Assembly: GCA_963747535.1 (NCBI GenBank)
Contig: CAVVFX010000002.1
Coordinates: 620,001-684,000 of the forward strand
Direction of reading: 5' to 3'
DNA: 64,000 nt
Source of the DNA: CAVVFX01 sp963747535
GTDB lineage: Bacteria > Acidobacteriota > Terriglobia > Bryobacterales > Bryobacteraceae
The notes below the pieces were generated by a model. The model was not told the DNA's origin. It worked only from the letters and a program-made list of their open reading frames with translations, and did not search any database. This document shows positions 44,665 through 51,815 of this stretch, piece by piece. The position numbers were made by a program, and so were the translations under genes. Numbering within the stretch: the first letter of the stretch is position 1; every line of letters begins with the position of its first letter.

Positions 44665-45201
44665 ATGTCCGGACAGAGTGTGGCGCGGCGAACTTTCCTC
44701 GGCACCGTCGCTGCGCAGATCGTGGCAACGCAGGTCCACGCCACGGCACAGACCATGAAACTCGTCGTCGGATCCGACCACGCTGGTTTTCCGATGAAGG
44801 GGCCGGTGATCAAGTCCCTGCAATCCTGGGGCTATACGGTTAAAGATTGCGGAACATTTTCTACCGATCCAGTCGATTTCCCGGATATTGCCCGGCAGGT
44901 TTGCGCAGAGATTACCTCGGGACGGGCGCAGCGGGGCATTATGGTCTGCGGCACCGGTGTTGGCGCATGTATTGCCGCAAACAAGATCCCGGGCATACGG
45001 GCGGCCTTGTGCCAGGATACGCTGTGCGCCCATCAATGCGTCGAGCACGACAATGTAAATGTGCTTTGCCTGGGAGGGTGGATAATCGGACCCCTGATCG
45101 CCGACGAAATTCTCACCACCTTTCTCAATGCAAAGTTTCTAAGCTCCGATCCGGATTTCGCCCGGCGCGTGCATAAACTGGAAGAAATGGATAAGCGCTA
45201 A
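44665..45201 (+). CDS. Tat-exported ribose-5-phosphate isomerase B/LacAB-like protein
   Basis: 178 aa from ATG 44665. It begins MSGQSVARRTFLGTVAAQIV, a twin-arginine leader with a possible A-x-A cleavage after VHATA. The rest is RpiB: KLVVGSDHAGFPMKG, GIMVCGTGVGACIAANKIPGIRAAL with the active-site Cys, and VEHDNVNVLCLGGWIIG. RpiB normally is cytosolic and interconverts ribose-5-phosphate and ribulose-5-phosphate. An exported copy suggests action on unphosphorylated or external sugars, or a moonlighting role. Stop at 45201. The gene lies divergent to the TonB receptor. Confidence 0.8.
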   Translation: MSGQSVARRTFLGTVAAQIVATQVHATAQTMKLVVGSDHAGFPMKGPVIKSLQSWGYTVKDCGTFSTDPVDFPDIARQVCAEITSGRAQRGIMVCGTGVGACIAANKIPGIRAALCQDTLCAHQCVEHDNVNVLCLGGWIIGPLIADEILTTFLNAKFLSSDPDFARRVHKLEEMDKR

Positions 45202-45546
45202 AAAAGACATAGGAACCCCAGGAAAAAACGAAGAATCAACTGCTTGAAGGCCTCGTACTACCAATAGTCAGAATCGCCGCGGCCTGTTTGTTTCTTTGTA
45301 GGGCGCGACGATTCAGCGAGGTTTCGTGGGGCGGACGCCCTCGTCCGCTATGCGACCCCCAGGTCGCAGGAGGGCTATTTGCGGCTTGCCGCTATACGGA
45401 GTAGGCCTTTGGCCTGCGTCGACTTCTGCCACAGGCTGATAGCTTAGTACTCCTCAGCTTTTTCACCGCTCGTGAATCACAATATCGGAAGTTGCTTCGG
45501 ACAGGCCCGACAACGCGCGTTTTGATAGACTCGGTGCGTGATTATA
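45202..45546. other. Intergenic region with an array of small hairpins
   Basis: 345 bp without a gene. Between 45331 and 45417 there are four short stem-loops in a row, described separately. It ends with the leader of the PHP-like gene. Confidence 0.55.
45331..45417. repeat. Array of four consecutive short hairpins
   Basis: GCGGACG/CGTCCGC (45331-45348), TGCGACC/GGTCGCA (45351-45368), GCGGC/GCCGC (45381-45392) and AGGCC/GGCCT (45403-45415). The last part, 45397-45417, matches the arm of the inverted repeat at 62704-62798 at 19 of 21 positions. Confidence 0.65.
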
Positions 45547-47826
45547 ATGCGCCGGTGCAAAATTGCGTTAACGGGTTTGTTCCTTTCGGCACTGGGTGCC
45601 GCGCAAACCCCAGACTGTGATTTTCAGGGATATCACGCGGCCGACGGATTGAAGGCCGAGATGAACTTGGGTTCCCTGGTACTGACATGGCAGGGCGAAC
45701 GGGACCAGACGCTGCGCGCCATACTGGGCGTGAAGTCTGGCCAGCCTGTGGTGCGCGAACTGGCTGTGGAGAAGAAAGGTTCGGATTTGTTGCGCAAGTG
45801 GTCCGTACTGGGAATCGACCTGACTCCCGAATATCAGGTCACCGCCGGCCGGCGCCGTATCTCCGCCCAGCAGGAAGTGCCGCTGCGGCAACTTGGCATC
45901 TACACGCCCGACGTTATCGAACGTCAGAAATGGTTCGCCTTTTGGGACGCTCCGCTCAACGTCCCTGGGCATCCGGGTTCCAATGCAGCCGTGGATCTGC
46001 CGCGCAAACCGGAGGAGATCCAGCGCGCCTGGGCAACCTATCAGATCACCGGCTGCCAGGTCAGCACCGATGGCGCCCGGCTGGAGGCGAATTTTCCCGG
46101 AGTCTCTCTCGGCCCCTTCACCGGCGGCCTGCGCTACACCGTTTACCGCGGCGCCAACCTGATTCGCCAGGAGGTGATCGCCAAGACGGACGCTCCTTCC
46201 GTGGCCTATAAGTTCCTTGCCGGACTGAAGGGTTTCACCATTGGTGCCGATACTCGCCTGGTGTGGCGCGATGTCGCACGCGGCTGGCAGCACTACCTGT
46301 TCGGCGGCAGCGTCAACACCGATCCCGTGGCACTGAAGGCGCGCAGCCGGCTGGAGATCATCGAAAGCGGCGACGGCTCGCTGGCAGTTTTCCCGGCATC
46401 CCACAAGTTTTTCTTCTCGCGCGAAGTGGAATCCAACCTCGGATACAACTATTACCGCAAGGATAGCGACACAACTTTCGCTGTGGGGGTACGGCAGGCC
46501 GATCGCGAGGAATCGTTCAAACCTTACGGTACGACCGACGCGGTCTGGCAGCGCCGCGTCACTCAGGCACGGGAGTTCGGGGAAAATTTCGCGCTTTACA
46601 ATGCTCCTCCGGGCACGCTGCAGCGGATGGCCGTCTATTTTTACCTGGATTCCGCCGACGCCCAGGCCACCGAGCAGGCAGTGAGCGCCTTCACCCACGA
46701 CGATGTCTATAAACACTTGCCCGGGTACCAGGTGATGGTTAGCCACTTCCACTTCCATTTCAACGAGGAACTGACCGACGCCGGCACCATCGACCATCAG
46801 CCGGCGTGGATCCCGACATTCAAAGCACTCGGCATTAATATTGCCGCGCTGTGCGATTTTCATGCCGATTCGCATCCCACCGATACCGGCAAGATCCGCC
46901 TCGAGGAACAGCGCGTCTACTTCGAAGGCAGTGCCCGCTTCTCCGATCGCGATTTCCTCATCATTCCCGGGGAAGAACCCGACGCCAGTTTGGGCGGCCA
47001 CTATATGTTCCTGTTCCCCGAACCGGTCTACTATACGCATGCTCCGCTCCGCCGTTCGGGTTCTACGCAGCCGGCGCCCGAACAGGCGAAAGTCCAGCCG
47101 TACACGGAAAACCTCGCGCCCTATGGCAAGATCTATCACACGTCATCTCCCGAAACCGAGATGCAGTTGCTGAACGACGAGCACGCACTGATGTGGCAGA
47201 CCCACCCCCGGACCAAGAGTTCCGATGGCTACCCGGATGCTGTGAAGGACAAGCCACACTTCATCAGCGATCGCTTCGCCGGCGCTTCCTTTCAGTCATT
47301 GCCCGTGGATCAATCCCAGAAGCGTCTGTGCGAAGTGCGCTGCCTTGAACTGCTCGACGACATGAACAACTGGGCCGGCCCCAAATACCTGATTGCCGAG
47401 GGGGACACCTACACAAAATCCCCGGAGGATGAGACCTACCCCCAATTGGATGTCAATTATGTCAAGCTCGACCGTATCCCAAAGTTCTCTGACGGCTGGA
47501 CGCCGGTACTCGACGCCCTGCGTGCCGGCAACTTCTTTGTGACCTCCGGAGAGGTTCTGCTCCATGACTACACCATTGAGGGGACGGGCTCCAGGCAAAC
47601 CTTCGTCGTCGACGTAGACTGGACCTGGCCCGCCGAATTCGTCGAATTGGTCTGGGGCAACGGCCGGACGACCGACCGCGAAATCATATCCGCAACTTCG
47701 TTAGCGCCGTTCTCCACCCATCACTACCGCATCCCGTTCGACGCCACGGGAAAGAAGTGGATACGTTTCGCGGCGTGGGACTCGGCGGGTAACGGAGCCT
47801 TCACGCAGCCCGTGCATTTGCAGTAA
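45547..47826 (+). CDS. Large secreted PHP-like protein of unknown function
   Basis: 759 aa from ATG 45547 (leader CKIALTGLFLSALGAAQT; an upstream GTG at 45538 is also in frame). The first 390 residues are a beta-rich region without a recognised family. From about residue 398 a PHP-type metal site pattern appears: SHFHFHFNEEL (H-x-H), CDFHADSHP near 436, FLIIPGEEPD near 475 and MWQTHPRTKS near 545. Those are the order and types of ligands in PHP phosphoesterases. The C-terminus is another beta region. It may be a secreted metal-dependent hydrolase. No function is claimed beyond this. Confidence 0.6.
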   Translation: MRRCKIALTGLFLSALGAAQTPDCDFQGYHAADGLKAEMNLGSLVLTWQGERDQTLRAILGVKSGQPVVRELAVEKKGSDLLRKWSVLGIDLTPEYQVTAGRRRISAQQEVPLRQLGIYTPDVIERQKWFAFWDAPLNVPGHPGSNAAVDLPRKPEEIQRAWATYQITGCQVSTDGARLEANFPGVSLGPFTGGLRYTVYRGANLIRQEVIAKTDAPSVAYKFLAGLKGFTIGADTRLVWRDVARGWQHYLFGGSVNTDPVALKARSRLEIIESGDGSLAVFPASHKFFFSREVESNLGYNYYRKDSDTTFAVGVRQADREESFKPYGTTDAVWQRRVTQAREFGENFALYNAPPGTLQRMAVYFYLDSADAQATEQAVSAFTHDDVYKHLPGYQVMVSHFHFHFNEELTDAGTIDHQPAWIPTFKALGINIAALCDFHADSHPTDTGKIRLEEQRVYFEGSARFSDRDFLIIPGEEPDASLGGHYMFLFPEPVYYTHAPLRRSGSTQPAPEQAKVQPYTENLAPYGKIYHTSSPETEMQLLNDEHALMWQTHPRTKSSDGYPDAVKDKPHFISDRFAGASFQSLPVDQSQKRLCEVRCLELLDDMNNWAGPKYLIAEGDTYTKSPEDETYPQLDVNYVKLDRIPKFSDGWTPVLDALRAGNFFVTSGEVLLHDYTIEGTGSRQTFVVDVDWTWPAEFVELVWGNGRTTDREIISATSLAPFSTHHYRIPFDATGKKWIRFAAWDSAGNGAFTQPVHLQ

Positions 47827-47882
47827 AGGAACAGCGGGACGAAGGCGTCCGGACCAGGGGGTACCCCGGTCCAGGCGGCACT

Positions 47883-47899
47883 GGCGCTAAAATAGCGCC
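47883..47899 (+). terminator. Hairpin after the PHP-like gene
   Basis: Seven-bp perfect stem GGCGCTA/TAGCGCC with an AAA loop, about 55 bp after the stop. There is no T-run, so termination strength is unsure. Confidence 0.4.
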
Positions 47900-47993
47900 C
47901 CCCAAACTTCCAGGCCAGCGCCGATCTTCACACTTCAACGCGATGGGAGTTAGACGGCCAACTGACGCGTCGCCACGGGAGTAATTGGAGACT

Positions 47994-48011
47994 GCAGCCC
48001 TGAAAAAGCTG
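47994..48011 (+). other. Short tRNA-Phe-like segment, candidate half of an attachment site
   Basis: GCAGCCCTGAAAAAGCTG differs at one position from the anticodon-arm region of the tRNA fragment at 49492-49509. A chance match of this length is very unlikely in 64 kb. Confidence 0.45.
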
Positions 48012-48354
48012 ATGTACATCCTACAAGTATTGCGTTTTCAACAATTTACAAAGACATCAACCTTGATGAGGCCGGCGTCTAGGTGAGCGCTTCACCCAGA
48101 ATCAATAACTTACGCGGATTCAGCCTGGACTCTAGCGGTTCTGTGGTTTCGCAGAATGGGACTTTGGATCTTGTCTGGACTCCTGTGTATTGAGCCCTTA
48201 TGAAACAAAAGGACTTAATAGCGAGGCACCAGCCTTACGGAGGCTGCGTTCCATTATCGGCAGCTGAGAGCAGCTAATCAGGAGCCTGCGGCAACTGGCA
48301 AACATGCCGCACATCCAACGGTGGCGAGGCTCGGGACACGACCCAAAAAGGTCT

Positions 48355-48699
48355 TTACCCGGCTCGCTCCAATCCGTCGCGGATTGCTCGCTTGAGCACG
48401 GTTTGATACCCGATGCCTCGCCGGGCGGCGATTCTCTTGGCAGCCTCAATGTCGGATAGCGGAACTCGGAGCGAGATGGCTTGGGTAACGTTCTCCTTTG
48501 CGCGCGCAAGCAGTTCAGCGAGTAGCTTCGGATCGGTCGGCGGAATATTCAACCCCTTGGGATTGACGATGAGCGTGCCATTCTTCATCGCTCGCTCGAA
48601 TTCGCGGCGTCCCTGTCTACGTCCTGCCGGCGTCGCGTACCAGTCGGCCTCTTTGGCCTCTGATTTGAAGTTGGGCATCTTAGTCGATTTGCGGGCCAT
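48355..48699 (-). CDS. Antitoxin of a BrnT-type toxin-antitoxin pair
   Basis: 114 aa. The C-terminal half is a ribbon-helix-helix type DNA-binding domain: TQAISLRVPLSDIEAAKRIAARRGIGYQTVLKRAIRDGLE. The N-terminus is basic and probably wraps the toxin. It overlaps the toxin gene by 20 bp and follows it on the minus strand, which is the standard toxin-first order of BrnT/BrnA. It would neutralise the toxin and repress the operon. Confidence 0.85.
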   Translation of the reverse strand: MARKSTKMPNFKSEAKEADWYATPAGRRQGRREFERAMKNGTLIVNPKGLNIPPTDPKLLAELLARAKENVTQAISLRVPLSDIEAAKRIAARRGIGYQTVLKRAIRDGLERAG

Positions 48700-49006
48700 A
48701 GGTTCTCCTGTCGGTAACGTTCATTTCATAGGCCGTGACCGTGCGAAATAACTTCCGGCGAACCGTGAATACAATCGCCAAATAGCGCCCGGCGGATGTC
48801 TTTCCAAGCAGTCTCCAGCGGTGCTCACGCTTAACAGTCGCGGCAGGCACAATCACGATTTTCGAGCGGCGGGCCACTTCCTCGACTTCGTTGACGGTCA
48901 CGCCGTGACGCCAGATGTGACCGGCGTTCGCGTCGTCCCAGTCGAAGCCGTGTAGTTTATCCAGCACAACTATAGTGTATACAATTTCTGTATATACGCC
49001 CACCAT
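48680..49006 (-). CDS. BrnT-type toxin
   Basis: 108 aa at the longest start (ATG 49006); GTG 48967 (VLDKLHGFDWDD) gives a more typical start. FDWDDANAGHIWRHGVTVNEVEEVARR is the BrnT signature, followed by RWRLLGKTSAGRYLAIVFTVRR and a closing RTVTAYEMNVTDRR. BrnT is a ribonuclease-fold toxin that inhibits translation. The gene lies next to its antitoxin, 0.5 kb from a tRNA-Phe fragment. The TGTATATAC/GTGTATAC region at 48972-48998 may be the operator. Confidence 0.85.
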   Translation of the reverse strand: MVGVYTEIVYTIVVLDKLHGFDWDDANAGHIWRHGVTVNEVEEVARRSKIVIVPAATVKREHRWRLLGKTSAGRYLAIVFTVRRKLFRTVTAYEMNVTDRRTYGPQID

Positions 49007-49491
49007 GGCAGCGCTGCCACGATTCTCTCCAGTTCAAGCCATAACCGCCGATCGCATCCACGTGGCTCGCATTGCACCGGAGTAGGCACCGGCAACCAGG
49101 ATAGGTCAAGCGAAACGTTAAGCCCCACACGCCTGCGGCCGCCACGTTCGATCACGTAGTCTCCGCCGTGGGTCCGTTGATCTTCACGTTGAAGCGATTT
49201 AGCCACGACGCCACGATCTTCACGCTATACGCGCGCGAGAGGCTTTTTTGTTTCGTTTAATTTGGAAATTAAACAGCAAGAAAAAATCTCGTCTACGCGT
49301 CGACCGGGCGCGTACGCGTAAGAGCATGTGAAATTCCAACTCCGTTGGACCTGAAAGTCCGGCGAAACTGATGCAGTCCTCTACCAGGTCCAAAAAAGCA
49401 AGGCTGGTGTCTCCGGGTCCAAATCCGGTCCAAATCTCAAGTCTGTAAGTCTACGAAACCACTAGAAACTTGTCTGTAAGTGATTGATTTG
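49007..49491. other. Accessory-patch intergenic region
   Basis: No confident gene. A minus-strand frame 48970-49206 (MAKSLQREDQRTHGGDYVIERGG...) is open but matches nothing known. Three copies of GGTCCAAA (49387, 49416, 49427) and two of GTCTGTAAGT (49441, 49472) precede the tRNA fragment. Confidence 0.45.
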
Positions 49492-49492
49492 G

Positions 49493-49541
49493 CAGCCCTG
49501 AAAAGGCTGGCGTCGGCGGTTCAATTCCGTCCCTGGCCACC
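49493..49541 (+). tRNA. tRNA-Phe(GAA) 3' fragment (probable attachment site)
   Basis: The 3' half of a tRNA-Phe can be laid out completely: anticodon stem CAGCC/GGCTG around loop CTGAAAA (anticodon GAA at 49500-49502), variable GCGTC, T-arm GGCGG-TTCAATT-CCGTC, acceptor strand CCTGGCC, then ACC. No matching 5' half (GGCCAGG acceptor, D-arm) lies upstream, so it is not a functional tRNA. Such 3' ends are left as attachment sites of integrated elements. Confidence 0.75.
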
Positions 49542-49823
49542 GGCTCTAAGCCATACCAAACACAACTACCACCGGACCACTCAAAAGTGGTCTCCCGAAG
49601 TCCCTTCAAGGTCCAAACGAGGTCCAAAACTCCGTGGTGTCCGATGGTATCCTTGGACATCGCATAATTCAAAGGCGCTGGCGTCCGTGGTATGCATGGC
49701 GATCGTTTTCAATCGTTTTTCGTAGCACGAAGAATCCGTTGGTTCCAATGCTTACCAAAACTTCTTTGCCCGCGAGATGAGCCATGGGTTCGAAAGACGC
49801 GTAGCCCGGTTTATACTTGAGTC
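49542..49823. other. Flank of the tRNA fragment
   Basis: Two more GGTCCAAA octamers (49610, 49621) in the same orientation as the three on the other side. No gene. Confidence 0.45.
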
Positions 49824-50147
49824 ATGTCCACGTCCACCGAGAATCGGATCACCAGGACCCCCGGCATCTGCGGCGGAAAAGCCTGCATTGCCGGCCACCG
49901 CGTCCGCGTGCTCGATGTCGTCGCGTGGCATGAGCATCTAGGCATGACCCCCGACGAGATCGTTTCTCACGTTCCTACTATTACTCTCGGGGACGTCCAC
50001 GCAGCCCTCGCCTACTATTTCGATCACATCGAAGAAATCCAGCAGGAGATACGGCATGAGCGTGCGTTTGCGGAAGAGTTCCGTCGTAGTAACCCATCGC
50101 TGCTAGACGCGAAACTTCGCCCGGAGCGCTTGGAAGAAGCATCTTGA
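49824..50147 (+). CDS. DUF433-family antitoxin
   Basis: 107 aa. NRITRTPGICGGKACIAGHRVRVLDVVAWHEHLGMTPDEIVSHVP followed by TLGDVHAALAYYFDHIEEI is the typical DUF433 domain, a small helix-turn-helix-like protein that is an antitoxin in many pairs. It is followed 3 bp later by a DUF5615 toxin-like gene, the known order for this system. Confidence 0.88.
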   Translation: MSTSTENRITRTPGICGGKACIAGHRVRVLDVVAWHEHLGMTPDEIVSHVPTITLGDVHAALAYYFDHIEEIQQEIRHERAFAEEFRRSNPSLLDAKLRPERLEEAS

Positions 50148-50150
50148 CCG

Positions 50151-50480
50151 GTGCCTATCCGCTTTCATCTCGACGAACATATTTCCGTCCACATCGCGCA
50201 GGGTCTTCGACGCCGTAACATCGACGTCACAACCACTGCGGATGCAGGCTTGGTCGGCGCATCTGATGGGGCGCAGCTTGAGTTCGCTACCGTCTCCGGA
50301 CGTATCGTCGTAAGGCAAGACGATGACTTTCTTCGGCTCCACGGACAGGGCGTACCCCACGCTGGCATCGCCTATTGCGAGCAACGATCGGTGTCCGTTG
50401 GAGAAATGCTTCGCCGACTGATCCTGATCTATGACCTGCTGTCGCCCGAGGAAATGGTGGGTAGAGTCGAGTTCTTGTGA
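50151..50480 (+). CDS. DUF5615 PIN-like toxin
   Basis: 109 aa from GTG 50151. IRFHLDEHISVHIAQGLRRRNIDV opens a PIN-like fold, with VRQDDDFLRLHGQGVPHAGIAY carrying the conserved acidic pair. DUF5615 proteins are PIN-related ribonuclease toxins. It is encoded 3 bp after the DUF433 antitoxin gene, so the pair is complete. Confidence 0.87.
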   Translation: MPIRFHLDEHISVHIAQGLRRRNIDVTTTADAGLVGASDGAQLEFATVSGRIVVRQDDDFLRLHGQGVPHAGIAYCEQRSVSVGEMLRRLILIYDLLSPEEMVGRVEFL

Positions 50481-50808
50481 AATGTATTTGAAAACATTGT
50501 TTGTAATTTACTAGAGAAGGTCGCCGGCAGAGCTATACACAGCAATATTACGTTCCATCGGAGACAGCGGTGCGCCCAAACGCCCCTTCTCTGGGCCGCA
50601 GCCCACCACTACCTCTCGGAATCCATCCGGAACCCGGCCCGTCCCTAATCCCCCTCCTTCCAAAACCTCGAACCTGAATTACCCCGCTTGGCATTATTTC
50701 TCTCCAGCCCTTTCAGTCACTTCCAGCCAGTCAACGCTGACTCCACGCTTGACCTCGCGTTACCAATAAATCAGAAAGTGAATCTCACGCGACCGAAAGG
50801 AAACTCTC
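50481..50808. other. Intergenic region, 328 bp
   Basis: The left end is AT-rich, with an AATGT/ACATT mini-hairpin. No gene recognised. Confidence 0.4.
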
Positions 50809-51444
50809 ATGGCAACAGCCGCTCAAATCACCGCCAACATCGCTAATTCGCAACACTCCTCAGGACCCCGCACCGACACCGGCAAAGCGGCCTCCTCTCA
50901 AAACTCTTTGAAACACGGCTTGACCGCCAAATCCGCCCTGCTCCCCGAAGAGGACGAAGCCGCCTATCGCACCATGTGCCAGGGCATGTTCGACAGCTTT
51001 GCCCCCGGCTGTGTCCCCGAGACGGAACTCGTCCAGTTTCTCTGCGACACCCAATGGCGCCTCCAGCGTTGCGCACGCATCGAGGCCGCCATCCTCTCTG
51101 CCGACGTGCCCGACTTCAAAGCCCTCGACATCATGAGCAAGCACCAGTCCCGCCTGAAGAAACAATACTCCACCACGCTCCAGGAAGCCCGCGACCTGAT
51201 CGATACCCGCCTGACCCGAGAGGCGTCCGAGATGCGGGACGCCGTCACCGTCCGCCGCGCCTACCGGAAAGAAGGCCGTGACACCAACCTCCAGGAAATT
51301 GGCTTCGTTTTTTCGAACCCGGAAGTGGACGCTGAAATCCTCCACCAGGACACTCTCGCGAGCGCCGGTAAGACCCTGTCGGCCGACCGTATCAAGCCGG
51401 ACTGGAAAGCCTTTCTCAATCAGAAGCGCGCATCGCTCCGCTAA
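50809..51444 (+). CDS. Conserved acidobacterial small protein of the SGPRT-GK type
   Basis: 211 aa. Residues 1-45 read AAQITANIANSQHSSGPRTDTGKAASSQNSLKHGLTAKSALLPEED, a conserved N-terminus seen in many acidobacterial proteins of unknown role. The rest is helical: ETELVQFLCDTQWRLQRCARIEAAIL and KKQYSTTLQEARDLIDTRLTREASEMRD. It may be of mobile-element or phage origin, as it lies at the border of the accessory patch. No function is claimed. Confidence 0.65.
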   Translation: MATAAQITANIANSQHSSGPRTDTGKAASSQNSLKHGLTAKSALLPEEDEAAYRTMCQGMFDSFAPGCVPETELVQFLCDTQWRLQRCARIEAAILSADVPDFKALDIMSKHQSRLKKQYSTTLQEARDLIDTRLTREASEMRDAVTVRRAYRKEGRDTNLQEIGFVFSNPEVDAEILHQDTLASAGKTLSADRIKPDWKAFLNQKRASLR

Positions 51445-51528
51445 ATTGGCTTCGTTTTATTACCTGGGTAAGAATACCCGAAAGTTCCTTGAAAACTGAA
51501 TAAAACCGCATGCCAGACCTCACGTAAG

Positions 51529-51564
51529 CCGTGGGGCAGACCATCGTTTTTTGTGGTCTGCCCT
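51529..51564. repeat. Dispersed palindromic repeat, copy 6
   Basis: CCGTGGGGCAGACCATCG core with TTTTTTGTGGTCTGCC. Perfect GGCAGACCA/TGGTCTGCC arms. Confidence 0.85.
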
Positions 51565-51586
51565 CCCCTGTGAGCGACGCGACGTC

Positions 51587-51615
51587 GGCAGACGACGAAA
51601 CTCTTGTCGTCTGCC
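51587..51615. repeat. Related 10-bp hairpin
   Basis: GGCAGACGAC/GTCGTCTGCC with a 9-nt loop; resembles the dispersed repeat stem but not its loop. Confidence 0.65.
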
Positions 51616-51815
51616 CCATAACGCAATCGCGGCCGGCGACGACCGAGTCAAGGCGATAGCCATTCGGCTCTATCGGCTTCAACGCGCGCCCCAGTCCCTG
51701 ATCAATTAACGCCAGAGCCCTTATTCTAAAGCCCATGGGTCCAGGCGGACTGCCTCTACTGGACCCCACAGGGATACCGCTTCACGTTCAACTCGCCGGG
51801 TAGTATGATTGCTCG

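Larger units (their letters stand above)
47827..48354. other. Intergenic/accessory boundary, 528 bp
   Basis: No gene with a recognisable family. A GGCGCTA/TAGCGCC hairpin (47883-47899) follows the PHP-like gene and may end its transcript. An 18-bp tRNA-Phe-like segment lies at 47994-48011. Confidence 0.5.
51445..51815. other. Intergenic region with two hairpin repeats
   Basis: Repeat copy 6 (51529-51564) and a second hairpin, GGCAGACGAC/GTCGTCTGCC (51587-51615). No gene. Confidence 0.6.

Noticed and set aside
45568..47139. Long open frame on the minus strand (523 aa)
   Set aside because: It is a frame mirror of the PHP-like gene; the plus-strand frame has a signal peptide and conserved metal motifs, the minus one has none.
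47864..47880. GGGGTACCCC palindrome as an operator
   Set aside because: A single self-complementary restriction-like site without a second copy; no evidence of function.
48970..49206. Minus-strand frame upstream of the BrnT gene
   Set aside because: No family or ribosome site could be recognised; it was described only as intergenic content.
49387..49628. Repeated GGTCCAAA as a CRISPR array
   Set aside because: The octamers are unevenly spaced and too short for CRISPR repeats, and no cas gene is present.
49451..49672. Minus-strand frame containing VARDGIEPPTPAFSG
   Set aside because: This is the antisense translation of the tRNA-Phe 3' fragment, a well-known false protein, so it was replaced by the tRNA/attachment-site feature.
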